A stretch of DNA of 64,000 nucleotides. Origin: Micromussa lordhowensis (Eukaryota; Cnidaria; Anthozoa; Scleractinia; Lobophylliidae). The notes under the pieces are model-generated. The model ran no database searches. It was not told where the DNA came from and saw nothing but the letters and a program-made list of their open reading frames with translations. Positions 14,029 to 25,531 of the stretch are shown here, piece by piece. The stretch spans positions 5,744,861-5,808,860 of the forward strand of contig OZ026600.1 in NCBI GenBank assembly GCA_964020085.1, written 5' to 3'. Both the position numbers and the translations under genes were made by a program. Position 1 is the first letter of the stretch, and the number at the start of each line of letters is the position of its first letter.

Positions 14029-17000
14029 TTAAATATACCATGGCCACTAAGCCAATCAAATTCCTTGAATTGCATTATACAATGACCCAGTTTTTAATAA
14101 TTCTTGTTATTTTTTCATAATTGTTAGTTATCTTGAAATATACAATGAGAGAGTTGGTGATCTCCTGCGCCCAGCCAAAGGAAGAGAAAAGTACAATCTA
14201 AAAGTGCGAGAACATCCCAAGGAAGGTCCTTATGTACAAGGTATGTTCCAGTGCTGCGTTTCTTTCTGAGTAATTAATCAGTAACCTTTTTTCCTATCTC
14301 ATTTATGCTTGTAATGAGACAAACAATTATTGTAACATTTTGATCAAGTTTGTATTCCTTTCAAGTTGAACATTTTTGTATTTTAGATTTGACAAAGCAT
14401 GTTGTGAAAGACTATGAAGGGATAGAGAATTTAATGGATGAAGGAAACACAAACAGGTAAAAGTAAAACTACATTAACAAGACATTAATGATATAAAGCA
14501 TCACCTAAATTCCATTCAGCTGGAAATGTAGATATGTGTATACCCCAGGATTCCTTGTGGCAGAGAGATCATGGCAACCCAAAAAATATTGAAATGCGGG
14601 AGATTCTGATTGCCAATTTTACCTTCATGACCCTTTGTGACCCATATGGGAAACTAAGAAATTTGGTCTGTATCTGGGAGACCCCTGTATAATCTTGGAG
14701 AGTTGGCATTTCATGTTGTGATCTCAAAGTGTGTTTAGTGGTATAATGAACACTTTTAAGCACATGATCACCTCTCAAAAGGCTGTTTCCTCTTTCCTCC
14801 ACCCTTTTTCCACTATATCATCAGTGTCACAGATACCCACCCACCTTCCATCCTGCATGGGAGCCGATGGCTGTTAATTGTGGAAGCCCCCTGGAGGTTT
14901 CAGGCACCTATGTTTCATTTAGTGACTGATTTGTGTTTTGTTGAAGTTTTGGAGTGATCACGATATGGCATACTTACAGAATGTAGATACAAGAAGAGCA
15001 GATTGGTGGTTATGTTTATTCCTGACACAACTCATAGCAGCTAACTAAAATAGTGAATTTAGCTAGAGCAGATGTTTATATTAAAGTTTGTTCATATTGC
15101 AGGACTGTAGCCTCAACCAACATGAATGATGTGAGCAGTAGATCACATGCAATATTCACCATATTATTTACTCAGGTTGGTAAACAAACTTGTGTGACTG
15201 AGTCTTTGTAAGTGAAGCCTCTACCCAAAGAGGAATCCTAGACGTCTAGATTAGATATACTTAAAAAAATAAACCTGTAGCCTTAGCCTTCATGGCTGAC
15301 ATTGAGTTTTGAGTCACATGTTGCCTTGGTCGTCACACATGTAACAAACTTGTTACATTGTGGATGAATTGTATCAACAACAGGCATGTTCAGCTATATC
15401 AAGGGCTGATCAAGCTTACTCAGCCAAAACAGGTGTTGTGGGTTATGGCTCTTTCTGACAGCCCCTAAGCCTTAGCCTAGAAAATAGCCACACATTCAGC
15501 TCTTCCCCAGCAAGAGAGACAAAAATATGTGAGATTCAGTCTGAAAATTGCTGTTCTGTTTGCATAGCTTTGCAAAGTCTACATGTAGCACTGTGTTTGA
15601 CTACCGGTAGCTATTGTTGAGTTTGAAAGTTTTGTAAACAAGTAACAACCAATCAGACACTGCACACCAGTACATGTATGTGTGATGCATTTTTTTCTGT
15701 CAAATCTTAGAATCTCTCAAATGGGGGAGTAAGGGTATGTTAATAAGGATGTTTACTGATGGACATTGAGCATTTGAAGTTTAAATGTTGTTTTATTGTA
15801 TTACAGGCCAAGTTCTATACAGATATGCCAAGTGAAACAGTCAGTAAAATTCACCTGGTTGACTTAGCAGGAAGGTCAGTGAAGAGCTGGGTGTTTTTTG
15901 ATAACTCTCCCGGGGCCCAAAAAAGTGCCATCAGGTTGTCCTGGGCAAGTAACTTTTCGTTCTCACTTGGGCATGGCTGGGGCAACTCCTATATCAAAAG
16001 GATGGGGCGCTTGTCAGAAATTTCGAAAAGAACACCTAAGAGATACCAAGATAATGTTCTGTGGGTGTGGCTTGGAATTTCTTTCACCCCTAAAGAGGTA
16101 CCAATTATTCTAAAACAATCTAACATCTGTGCTTCTTCTTGTAGCGAGAGAGCAAACTCAACTGGAGCTACAGGAAGCAGGTTGAAAGAAGGAGCAAACA
16201 TCAACAAATCTCTGGTCACATTGGGAACAGTTATTTCAGCATTAGGTAAAAATGATTACATAAAAATCCTCCTCATGGGTTCTAACTTACATGTACAATA
16301 AGTGAAACAAGCTAGGCAGAAAAGATTTCAGTGCTCTCCCAGCAGGAGTAGTGAGTGAATGATATAGGACAATGATCTATTTGTGTTGATACTGCCTCCT
16401 TTTCTTCCACTTGCCAATTTTTTTTGCTTCTCCCCAGCTACCATAAACTTCTGAAAGTAATGACCCTCATCTTTGGAATTACCAGCCTTTGGAACTCGCT
16501 TCTTTTGGGGGGTCATTACCTTTGGAGTGTTGTAACGTTTGGAGAGGAAAAACATTATGTGACGTTGATGGGAGTGAGCTCTTTATCCAAAGTATAAGGT
16601 GGAAATTTGTAAAAAAACATTTTTAAAAAAAAGTGATAAAATTTGCCATTCCAGTTTCATGGTCGTAATACCTCATGGGCAGACTCCTGATGTCTATGTT
16701 GTAGGTCAAAATGAAATTCAGGTTAAAATGAACTGAATTCCTTATTATTCATGGATCATGATTAATCAGGGTTAGAAGACAAAGGAAATTGAGAATCAAA
16801 CTAGGTTAAAATCATTTTAACCCGAATTTCATTTTGACTTACAACATGTACACTGTGTTTTCTCTTGGAGGTCTTTTCTGAGCCATCATCTATCTGGCAC
16901 ATGTCCCACTGTAGTTGTATTTTGTTCGCTGCCATTTGTGCAGTTTATCTACACCACTATTGCATAATGTGAACAATTGTTGGAAGGTTTGGGAGGTTCA

Positions 17001-20000
17001 ATACTTTCTGGAGGTCGCTACCTTCAAGGAACACTACGTTCAGAATTTACTAGCGGAGTTACTTTCAGGGGGTCATTACATTATGGGGTTCGTTACTTTC
17101 AGAAGTTTACGGTAACCATACACTAGAAGAGGCTACAATCATGGACAAAAGTGTTGACACATTTGAGCAAAACAATCACTTTCTATTGGCGTCATTCCAT
17201 AATTTCAAAAAGCATCTTTTTTGTTGATAGCCAACCCCACCCCCGTCTCCCCCTTTTCAATGTTGCAATACGCTCTGTGGACACTTTCACCTGGTTACAA
17301 CATTGAAAAGGGGAGAGGGGGTCGAAATGTCAAAATTAGACATTGAAAACTCACTCGTTGAACGAAACGGGTCTTTTTCGGAGAGTGTCTCAACTACTTT
17401 TGTCCATGATTGTAGCTCAGTTTCAGAGGAAAATAATATTCTCTGGCAATTTATTGAATGTTTGTATTTGTCGTAGCTGAAGCGAGTGAAAATGCCATCA
17501 ATAAGGATCCCAAGAAGAAGCTGTTTATACCATATCGCAACTCTGTCTTGACGTGGCTACTCAAAGACAGTTTAGGAGGAAATGCCAAGACAATCATGAT
17601 AGCAGGTAAGGAATTAGATTGAAATAGGTATTCTCCATACTGAATGACACTGTATTTCTTAAATGTTAGTCTGAGAAATGGGTGGTGGATCAATAGTCAG
17701 CCTCTCTCATGTGGTAGTTTTCTCTATTCTTGTGGTTCTCATCATGTCATTGTTGTAAGATGCAAAAGGGGTAAAACTCTCTTTTTTCGTTTCTTCAAAG
17801 CTATATCACCAGCTGACGTGAACTATTCAGAGACTCTTAGTACTCTGCGATATGCCAACAGAGCCAAGAACATCATTAACAAACCCACCATCAATGAGGT
17901 TGGTTTCAAAGTCTGGTAAATGAGAGAACTTCAGGCCAACAAATTACATTTCTGACTACATGTAGTTGCTTGTGTAATAAACAAGTTATTGGTAGCTTGT
18001 CCAAAGTTTCTAAGATAACAATAACCTGTATTTACTAGAAGAATTTATTTTATTGATTTGAGAAGAAAGCATGATCAAAACTGAAAGTGACACTGATTTT
18101 ACCAAGTGCGACAATTTTTCAATTGATAGAAGATGATTTGAAGGGAACATGTTATACTATGTGCAGATGTGTGGTACATGTATCTCAAACTCTTAGTCCT
18201 TGTTCTTTAGGATCCTAATGTGAAACTCATCAGAGAGCTGAGGGCTGAGATAGATCGACTCAAAGTACTCCTACAGGCACATGGCCAGGTATGTGATTAA
18301 ATGGTTGTGAGATGGTTGAGGAACCTTGATGTGACGGTGTTCAGAGCGACTTATCAGAGCTCATAACCTGAAATGTTTTGCCACTACAATCTGTGACACA
18401 AGCAGTCGAGCGTCTCCTGATTCAAATTCATCTAGCCAGATATCACGTTTCAGTCTAAATTGATGATTTCAGATTCAATGTGCTGGGGGTTATGAGATAT
18501 TTATTAAATATGCTAAAATACAAGTGACATGTCTTGTTGTTGTAGGATGGAATTGGAGGACTTGGGGCAGCTGAAGAATCGCAGATGACCGAGAGACTTC
18601 ACGAGAATGAAGCAAGAGTTGAAGAACTCACTAAAAACTGGACCAGCAAGTGGCGTGAGACTCAGAAAATTATCGAGGTACAAAAAAGGATGCAAACAGA
18701 TTTTCACAATTCTGAAGTTTCTTTGTTCAAAGACGCAACTGCGAGATTCCTGTTATGTCCCTGATGGGCGATGGCTAGAGTTAGAATTTTGCACGTGATT
18801 GTTTGTTTTCGAAGAGAAATCCACTTTGAGAACCTACATGTACACAGCTTTCTGAAAAGAGTCTAAGATATGTGTAGTTCTCTCTAGCGGCGGAAGAATT
18901 GAGGTTGTGAAGAAGGATTTCTTTTTATTAAGCATACTAAATTTGCAAAGTGCAAAAGAATCTTGAATTTAGCTTTGTTTTTCTAGCTGATCGGTTGTTG
19001 GTTTGGCGAACATGTTTCGTTCCACTGATGTTAAAACCTTGTTGAATGAATTTAAAATTCTTGAAACAGGTATCTTTATCTTGTCGAGTGAGCATAGCCA
19101 AATAACACAATGCTGGACAGATTAGAAATGAAGAATTAATTACGAAGTGTTTGTTATTTTTTATTGATAGGAGCGGGCTCTGGGCTTCCGATATGAAGGT
19201 GCCGGTATTAAAATGGAATCTGAGCTGCCTCACTTGGTGTGCATTGATGACGATGTACTCAGTACTGGAGTCACTCTTTATCATTTAAAGGTGGTGTAAT
19301 ATTCACACATATCTATGCTAGCTACAACAGCAATGATATTCAAAAACGGTTACACTCTTGCCGTTTTTTCAACGATATTAAAATGAATGAATTTTAACCG
19401 AGACATTCAACGCACGGAACATCGGTGTACTCTGGTGTATCGAGTTTTACGAAAGTGTCCAATCCTAAAGAGCTCAGTCGCCCGCGTCGTCGGCGGGAAC
19501 GTTTAGAGGAACGAACCAATCAGGAAAGAGCAAAAATTGTTTGCGGTGAAAAAACGCGGGAAAATTTTAGATGGTGGAATCCTGGATAAACATAACACTG
19601 CCTAAGGAGGTGCTAAGAGTTTCGAAAGCAGCCTCGTGATTAAATCTTGAGCTGTATAAGTAATCATGCTTGTGCCTAATCGAGCAATGCAAACATGGTA
19701 TTGTTTTTCCCCCACGAAACTGGAGCAAACCCAAGCCAATGGTGACTTGGTAAAGCTCGCCAGTTTTCCCGCACTTTGCGCCGGTTGCATGTTTTTGTTT
19801 AGAGTTCTGATTGGTTCATATTGTTATTTACGTTTATTCTGATTGGCCAGATGCAATGCTTGCTTTTGGTCATGTGACAGCCACATGAGAAAACCAGACT
19901 GTAATTAGAAATTGTGGAGTGATTAGTGCTTTCTTTATCGCAAGGAGAGCTCAAGCCTTTATTGCTAACAAGTTTTTTTTATTTTTGTTTCTTAGGATGG

Positions 20001-23000
20001 CATGACGTACATTGGAAAAGAGGATGCCAATTTTAACTCTGATATAGGTTTGCGTAAATTCTAGTTCTAATTAAAATAAAACTAGTGAGCAACTTTCCTT
20101 TGCATTTCGAAACGTTGCTGTGATATCTCGTGCCCAAGAAAGATCAAAACTTAATTTATCCTTACCTAACTTAAATGAAGTGTATTAATGTGATTGAGGA
20201 GAATTTCGATGTTGATTATTGTTGTTTATTTACAGTGTTGTCAGGGCCTGGTATTGAGGCAGAACATTGCATCATGGAGAGTATCGAAGGAACTGTTATC
20301 CTTCATCCCATTGCCTCCCTGTGCCAGGTGAATGGGCTCCCTGTGGGCAAGTCACAGCGGATCAGTCAGGGTAGGTACTCTAGGCATGCATAGACTTTGC
20401 AGTTTTTTTCTATACAATCAAAACACAAAGCGAAAACTCAGAAGGACTTCTGAAAGTTGTCACGCCAGTATGGCGCAATGGATAAACACCAGACGTCACG
20501 CAAGGTTTGCTCTTCCGATACCATTTTTTAATTGTTTTTTAATTTTTTTTTCAGGGGACGGGGTGACTTTTCCAACTTGCTTGCTGTGCTTTTTTTTCGG
20601 TGAAATAAATTGTTGGAATTGTTATGTTTGTATTGCAGGAGATGTAATTTTACTTGGAAAGACCAACATGCTGCGGTTTAACCATCCTCAAGAAGCGGCT
20701 AAACTCAGGAAAAAGAGATACGTGAGTTGGTTTGTTGTCATTTGAATTTCAAAGAAATAACATTATTGATTTACACTGCTTTCTCGTTCATCGTAGTATG
20801 AATCGATGGAAAATCTGGCGGACATTGGATCAGAACCAGAGAGAGAACCATCTTACATGTTCTACAATGCCGGGTGAGTGCCAGCCAACGTTGCAGGCGT
20901 AATCGGGGAAGGAGTATGGGAGACAAAAAATTCAAGGAAGAAGGGGAAGGAACGCCGGTGTTCCTCCTCTCTCCCAGTCCCCACTTCTGCTCCCCTGCTC
21001 ACTTGCGTTCTGTTCCCCTGCCCCCTGTTCCCCTGCCCCCTACCCCCTGCCTCCTACCCCTCTCCCCCGCTGTATTTGCTTCTCGATAAACTACCGTTAG
21101 CCTCCAGAATAGCTGTTATCGGAGTTGAGCCCGCTGTCAAATATTCCTTTGTTTAGAGTGGCACACAAACGAGGCTAAAGGGTCAATACAATGCAGTATT
21201 GACCCTTTCGCCTCGTTTGCATGTCAAACCGCTGATAACTGCGATAAGAGCTATTAACGCATTGTTAACATACTGGGTTGGACATCGGGTTGGACTAAAG
21301 CGACACGCTTATTTATCATGTGCACGAGGAATCTATTATTATCTATGTCATGCAACATTTCATTAGTCTCTTATCACTTTTTTTTACATAGTTTGGAGCT
21401 GGAGCGCCAGTATCGCGAGGAAACTCGAAGGATTGAAGAGCAAAGGTGAGTAGAGATTTGCGAAATGGATTTGTTAAATTTGGTTCACTAAATTTGAGAA
21501 ATTTCTGGCGCGTCCATTGGCCAATAGTCGGAGAAGTTGTTCTTTCCATTGCAGAGCACCCTTCTGAAAATTTCTGTAAACTTGTTGATGCCAAACTAGT
21601 CTCTAATTTTATAAAGGTTCTTGTGTGCGATTTTCTATACCAATTAAACATTTTTGTGTACTTGTTTTATCCAGAAAATGCCTTGAAACTCAACAACGAG
21701 AAGCTGCTGACAAATTAGAGGAAGCAAGGTTTGTAAATACGAGCAAACATTACAACAATGTATTTTGAAGTACCTTGTACTGTAATCCGCAAGAACAAAA
21801 TCGGTTTTGGAAACATGGACAAGATCCTCAGAAAATACACAGGCGTTCTTCGAATATTTTCGTAAAATGCGTTGTATTCTGTCAGAATCGTTCAAACATC
21901 CTTCAACAATATTTTAAGGTATGAAAAATGTTTTTGTAGTAAGTAACTGATAATGTTTTTTTCCCCACAGGCGCGAGCTGGAATTTCTCCGTTCCCAGCA
22001 GCAGAGGGCTTCTGAAGTTCGCAGCGCAGAGGAAGTTGAACGTAAAAAGGAGCTGGAAGCGAGTCATCAGCAGTTGGAAATTCAGAAGAAATACTTGGAG
22101 GAAATACGAGAAGAACAAGAACTTGCTCGCCAACGAGCTGAGGAAGAAATAAGACAGGTATACACCGTGAAATATTTAACGCCTAAAGCATGGGTTTTCA
22201 GTTAATTTTAACTTTAAACTTCTAAACCTTCCTCGTTCTTCTTCCCAAAAAGTAAGATACACCATTCCCCAATTCTATATAAGTAACTCCCTCGGATAAG
22301 AAGGAACAACCCCCCCTCCCTTCCCCGGTTATAACACCATGAGTTTATATGTGGATTTATCGGCTCTACCGTATGATCAGAAAGTTTTGATTTTTATTCA
22401 ACAGTTTTAAACATCAATTGTTTTTTGATAAGTACACTTGTAGAGCTTCGAGTGATTATATGCACCATTTTTTCTGTTGTGAAACGCCTAGAAAACGCAA
22501 CTTAGACCATTTGTGAAGAGCACAATCCTTTCAGATAACGAGTTCCTTCTCCGCCACCCAGAAAATCAAACAGAACGCCTTTTGAAACAAGAATAAGCTT
22601 AAGGGCTAATTGATAATTTTAGGTTGGTGGTTTTGTCACTTTGATTAGTCAGATGTAACACTGAAACGGTCTGTGTTTGTACGAATTTTGTCTCCGCCTT
22701 ACTAGTCGGCGTAACAAGGTTTTCTACTGATTTGTTGGACAATGTTTTAGGTAGCTGATGTATGCATAGTCTCTTTCAAAGCCGCGATTAAAGGAGTACG
22801 TCACACTTTGTGCATCTTAAAAGTTTTGGGCTAAATTTTTCAAGTCGGTCGTTTTTCTATCCTAGTAAACTACTATTTTCAGGTTTCCATCAATTTAAAG
22901 GTGATTTTGTGCGTAGTCGAAATAACCGAAACTAGCGTGACGGAGGTCCTGTAAGGTCGTCACGTAGGTACTAGCCATGTGAATCACTTTTCTGTTTCGT

Positions 23001-25531
23001 GTTGTGTTACAACAATCAGGTGAAGGAACGGATTCGGCAAGAACAGGAAGAAGAGAAACAGAGGCTAGAAGCTGAAATGCAGCGCTTGGTGGCGCTGGAA
23101 GAAGACCACAGGAAGAAAGTTCAACTCAAGGAACAGGAGATGGGAAAGATTAAAGAAGATCTGGAGAAGAAATGGGACCGAGAACGAAGACAGGTACGGC
23201 GAAAATGCTTAGAAAAGCCTTGTTTACAGGGAGGTGGCTTGGCCGAGTGGTTTATGGCACTGGATTTGAATTCTGGAGGTCCCTGGTTCAAATCCTCCAC
23301 ACTACCTATCTGGATTTGTCCTGGGTAGCCCCGAGTTCAACTCCTCGAACGTGTTGTGTAAATAGCCAACTGGTCGGCCTCCCACCAGTTGGGATTCTTA
23401 ACAGTTTATGTTCTATTTGAAATAATTGGTTACTTATTTACAGTGTCCCCAATTAGCACAACAGTGCTAAACACATTCCACTCTTTAATAGTTAGTTTTT
23501 GTTGTTGTCACGTTAAAAACTCCCGAGGGGATGGAGGTGGAGGAAAACTGCTACGACCAATCCAGTAATAGTTAGGTAGATCATTATGATACCGGTGGTT
23601 TTGAAGTTCACTCGAAGAGAAATGCCGTCTGAGGACCAATGTAATTGATAGGACGGGCGAGGGAGGGGGCAGGCATTGCTTTAGGAGGCGGAAAGAGGGA
23701 GAGGGAGAGAGGGGGATGGGCGTTACTATGGGAGGTGGGGTTAGGATTTTGTCTTTTTCAGTGGTGTTGCTAATTAGCTTGACAGAGAAAAAATCTGGTG
23801 TTCTGGTATTGTCAGAGTGGAGCAGCTTTATTGAAAACGCGAAACGCTGTTCACCTGTACCGTGGTTCGAGTGAAGTTGACTAAAGCGAATGTTAATTAT
23901 GTTTTTAGGTTGAAATGCAGCGCGAAGAAGTCGCAAAACTACAGCAAGAAATTGAAACAAAATCACAAGAGCTAGAACTAGCTGAGCAGCAGGCTCGAGC
24001 CACTGCTGGGCGGAGCAGTACTGCATCATCATCTGGGACACTTAGTCCTTCTGTTAGCAATGACATGCTGCAGATGGCTGCTGAACGTAGCGAGGCGGAA
24101 GCTGAAGCGGCAGCTGAGGCAGCAGCCAAGGCAGCGGCTAGGGCAGAGCCCGAGGAGAAGTCGCAATTGGAAGTACTCCGTGAGCGACTGAAGCAGCTGG
24201 AGGTCGATTATGAAGAGCAGCGGAAGCAAGCTCAAAGGGAGGTTTCCCAAGCCAAGGATTCGGTCCGGCGAGTGGAGCAGGAGACCTTGGAAGGACTCCG
24301 CAGCCTGACCACTGGCAAGTCAGCGATTGAAGGAGAGTGGCGCCGGTTGGAGGAAGTGCAGGCCAAACACAAGCGAGCTCAAGACCAGGCCTACGCCAAG
24401 ATTAGGGACGTGCGGGAGATGCTGGAGAATGCGGAGGAGATGGAGGAAGCGTCACTCATTGAGAAGGAGAAAATGATCATGGAGAGAAGAGCTGCGAGGA
24501 TGAAAGTGGAGGAAGCCAGGAAGAAGTTAGAGGAGTTGGAAAACGAAGATAACGACGTTGAGTTGACTGAAGCCGATTTCAACAAAAAGAAAGAACTGCT
24601 AGAATTCGAAACTCGCGAGGAGATAAAGGACATCAGAGAGGAACGGAAAATCTTGAACGAATTGTTAAACAAGCATCAAACGGCTCTTCAAAAGGCCACG
24701 CTTATGGTGACAGAGACGAAAACTAAGCTTGAGAAACATCTGGAGGGCGAGAAGTTGATTCTTATGCCGCTCAGAGAGAAAGTTGAGAGTTTGGTGCGGA
24801 ATGAACTTGGACCGCTGATTGAGTATGAACAGGAGATCGAGAGAAGGTGTGAAGATGTTGACCGCGAGGGTCGAGAGCGCAAGAAGCTCATTTACAAACA
24901 GCGTCGGAGGATTGCGCTGTTGGAGCGACAACACAGCCAGGCGCTACAGCAGGCGGAGAAAGAGACGTTGAACGAGGAGGAACTGGAGGAGTTGGAGAAC
25001 GAAAGAGAAGCGGAACGAAGCTTGATCAGGAAAGAGAAGGTCCGATTGCTTGAGCTGGAGAAGAAGCACAAGGAGCAGCAGGAGGTGGCGGAGCTGACGA
25101 TAGGAGAAGCTGTGCAAGAGCTGGAGAAACGCAAGGCGAGCGTGAATCAGATGCTTGAAACTGAGCGGAGGAAGCTATCTGATCTGGAAGCCGTGCACAA
25201 GGAGACGTTGGAGCACGTGGAACAGGAACTAGAGCAGAGATCGGAGATTCTGCACAGGGTCAAAGATAAAGTACAGAAGGACAAACGGCAGCTTGCCAAA
25301 CTAGACGTCAGACAACAACGCTGCGCGGCCAAAGCCGCCGAGGAATTATTCCTTATGGCGGACTTGCTGGAGAAGGAAATGAGCGATAAAGGAAAAACAG
25401 ACGAGCTCATCAGGATCAAAGAGCAGAGGAAAAAACTGCAGGATCTGGACAAACAGCTGAGAATGGCAGAGAAGCGAGAGAGGAATTCGCGCGGCGATGA
25501 CGACCAAAACCAGCAATGCACTCTGTTGTAG
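8654..25531 (+). CDS. KIF16B: KIF16B-like kinesin-3 with FHA domain, coiled-coil tail and C-terminal CaaX-like CTLL
   Basis: This is a kinesin-3 motor; human KIF16B moves early endosomes towards microtubule plus ends. Exons: 8654-8700, 8826-8895, 8993-9073, 11115-11231, 12375-12407, 12836-12897, 14128-14240, 14387-14456, 15103-15175, 15807-15874, 16145-16245, 17477-17605, 17801-17898, 18211-18288, 18546-18677, 19171-19290, 19996-20047, 20236-20370, 20639-20721, 20797-20873, 21392-21445, 21675-21728, 21971-22157, 23020-23193, 23909-25531. They sum to 3831 nt in frame, giving 1276 residues. The motor spans about 1-354, with P-loop GQTGAGKS 91-98, switch I SSRSH 209-213 and switch II DLAGSE 241-246. 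The neck follows, then an FHA domain at about 440-535. From about 575 to 1260 the protein is Glu/Lys/Arg-rich coiled coil, mostly from one 1.6-kb last exon. The end is QCTLL followed by TAG. No PX domain is encoded before the stop, and I see none in the next 2.6 kb. The gene symbol marks the nearest family, not proven orthology. Confidence 0.9.
9074..11114. other. Kinesin intron 3, AT-rich
   Basis: A 2-kb intron with no recognisable gene. It has several copies of the palindrome TACATGTA or close variants (near 10097, 10132, 10947 and 11001). Open frames in it, such as 9614-9817, are not supported as coding. Confidence 0.5.
11340..11636 (-). mobile_element. tRNA-derived SINE, copy 1 (minus orientation, in kinesin intron 4)
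   Basis: Reverse-complemented, this starts with a tRNA-like head (GCTGTGGCCTTGTGTTAATG as box A region, GAGTTTGAGTCC as box B). It continues with the family body: TTGTGTTGTGTTCCTGCGC, then AAGACACTTTACC, then a GGGTAACC...GCATCCCATCCAGG block. The same body occurs at 38126-38345, 51115-51385 and 58268-58470. The open frame at 11443-11802 is repeat-derived. Confidence 0.75.
11820..11932. repeat. Hairpin MITE with GCCGTACTGGGGAATATTGGC arms
   Basis: Near-perfect inverted repeat of about 35-40 bp arms around a short centre containing GGCCGTACAAAAACGGCC. The outer ends TTACTAAC and GGTTAGTA also pair. It is non-coding and lies inside kinesin intron 4. Confidence 0.75.
12985..13440 (+). mobile_element. 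Tandem pair of tRNA-like SINE units
   Basis: Two partial copies of a unit of about 200-250 bp lie in tandem in kinesin intron 6. Copy one has a box A TAGCTCAGTGGATAGAGCG at about 13084 but has lost the anticodon and box B part. Copy two keeps a degenerate box A and an intact box B GGGTTCAACTCC at about 13319. Both share the flanks GACTTTGACAGTGCTGATCC and TCATGTTGATCAATT. The head resembles a cellular tRNA but is not a functional tRNA gene. Confidence 0.7.
13446..13572. repeat. Foldback MITE (TTATTCCACGAGTGCG ends)
   Basis: A self-complementary element whose arms share GTTGGATATGAGA...ATAGCCAAC. A second copy of the same hairpin lies at 13918-14033, 470 bp downstream. Confidence 0.75.
13735..14105. 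mobile_element. TIR element with a nested foldback MITE
   Basis: The outer inverted repeats of about 65 bp start TTATTAAAAACTGG and end CCAGTTTTTAATAA. They also share GCATTAT...CAATTC and TTGGCTTAG words. The centre carries at 13918-14033 a palindrome of the same family as 13446-13572, implying one element inserted in another. It lies in kinesin intron 6, whose 3' splice site at 14127 is only about 20 bp beyond the right end. Confidence 0.7.
15875..16144 (+). other. Stop-free, 270-nt intron inside the switch II codons
   Basis: This is kinesin intron 10. It has GT-AG borders, a length of exactly 90 codons and no in-frame stop, so an open frame (15759-16301) reads from exon 10 through exon 11. 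It contains a diverged copy of a repeat with AAGAGRTACCAA words that recurs near 47910-47970. Normal splicing restores DLAG-SERA of the motor. Confidence 0.65.
16438..17115. mobile_element. TIR element in kinesin intron 11 with internal GTAATGACC words
   Basis: The ends TACCATAAACTTCTGAAAG and CTTTCAGAAGTTTACGGTAA are inverted copies about 680 bp apart. The interior repeats GGTCATTACC/GTAATGACC words and encloses a second palindrome at 16695-16848. No transposase is encoded. Confidence 0.65.
16695..16848. repeat. Nested hairpin MITE (TATGTTGTAGGTCAAAATGA arms)
   Basis: Inverted arms of about 36 bp, TATGTTGTAGGTCAAAATG at the left and CATTTTGACTTACAACAT at the right. It sits within the larger TIR element 16438-17115, so it inserted later or is an integral internal palindrome. 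Confidence 0.7.
17133..17415. mobile_element. Tc1/mariner-like MITE with TA ends
   Basis: Inverted termini CTACAATCATGGACAAAAG (left) and CTTTTGTCCATGATTGTAG (right) with TA at both boundaries, as expected for Tc1/mariner insertion. A second internal inverted pair (CCCCCTTTTCAATGTTG and CAACATTGAAAAGGGG) forms a stem in the centre. It is about 280 bp and non-coding, ending about 60 bp before the exon 12 acceptor. Confidence 0.75.
20950..21075. repeat. Pyrimidine-rich CCCCTGCCCCCT tract
   Basis: A low-complexity C/T-rich stretch directly after exon 20 of the kinesin, built on CCCCTGCC-type words. The open frames at 20874-21156 are artefacts of this composition. Confidence 0.7.
21166..21219. 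repeat. 24-bp inverted repeat hairpin
   Basis: CAAACGAGGCTAAAGGGTCAA and TTGACCCTTTCGCCTCGTTTG pair across a short centre in kinesin intron 20. It is probably a very small MITE remnant. Confidence 0.65.
23234..23440 (+). mobile_element. tRNA-Leu-like SINE in kinesin intron 24
   Basis: The head reads like a degenerate type II tRNA with box A TGGCCGAGTGG at about 23242 and box B TGGTTCAAATCC at about 23284. The acceptor stem is mismatched, so it is not a working tRNA. The body continues with AACTGGTCGGCCTCCCACC and AGTTGGGATTCTTAAC. It starts about 40 bp after the exon 24 donor. Confidence 0.7.

Noticed and set aside
15759..16301. 180-residue open frame as a separate gene
   Set aside because: It is kinesin exons 10 and 11 read through the stop-free intron between them.
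23234..23310. A tRNA-Leu gene
   Set aside because: Boxes A and B are good but the acceptor stem does not pair and a SINE body follows directly.
23508..24041. 177-residue minus-strand frame and other minus frames under 23.9-25.6 kb
   Set aside because: They are shadows of the Glu/Lys-rich coiled-coil exon; their Ser/Leu-rich composition is the antisense of GAR and AAG codons.
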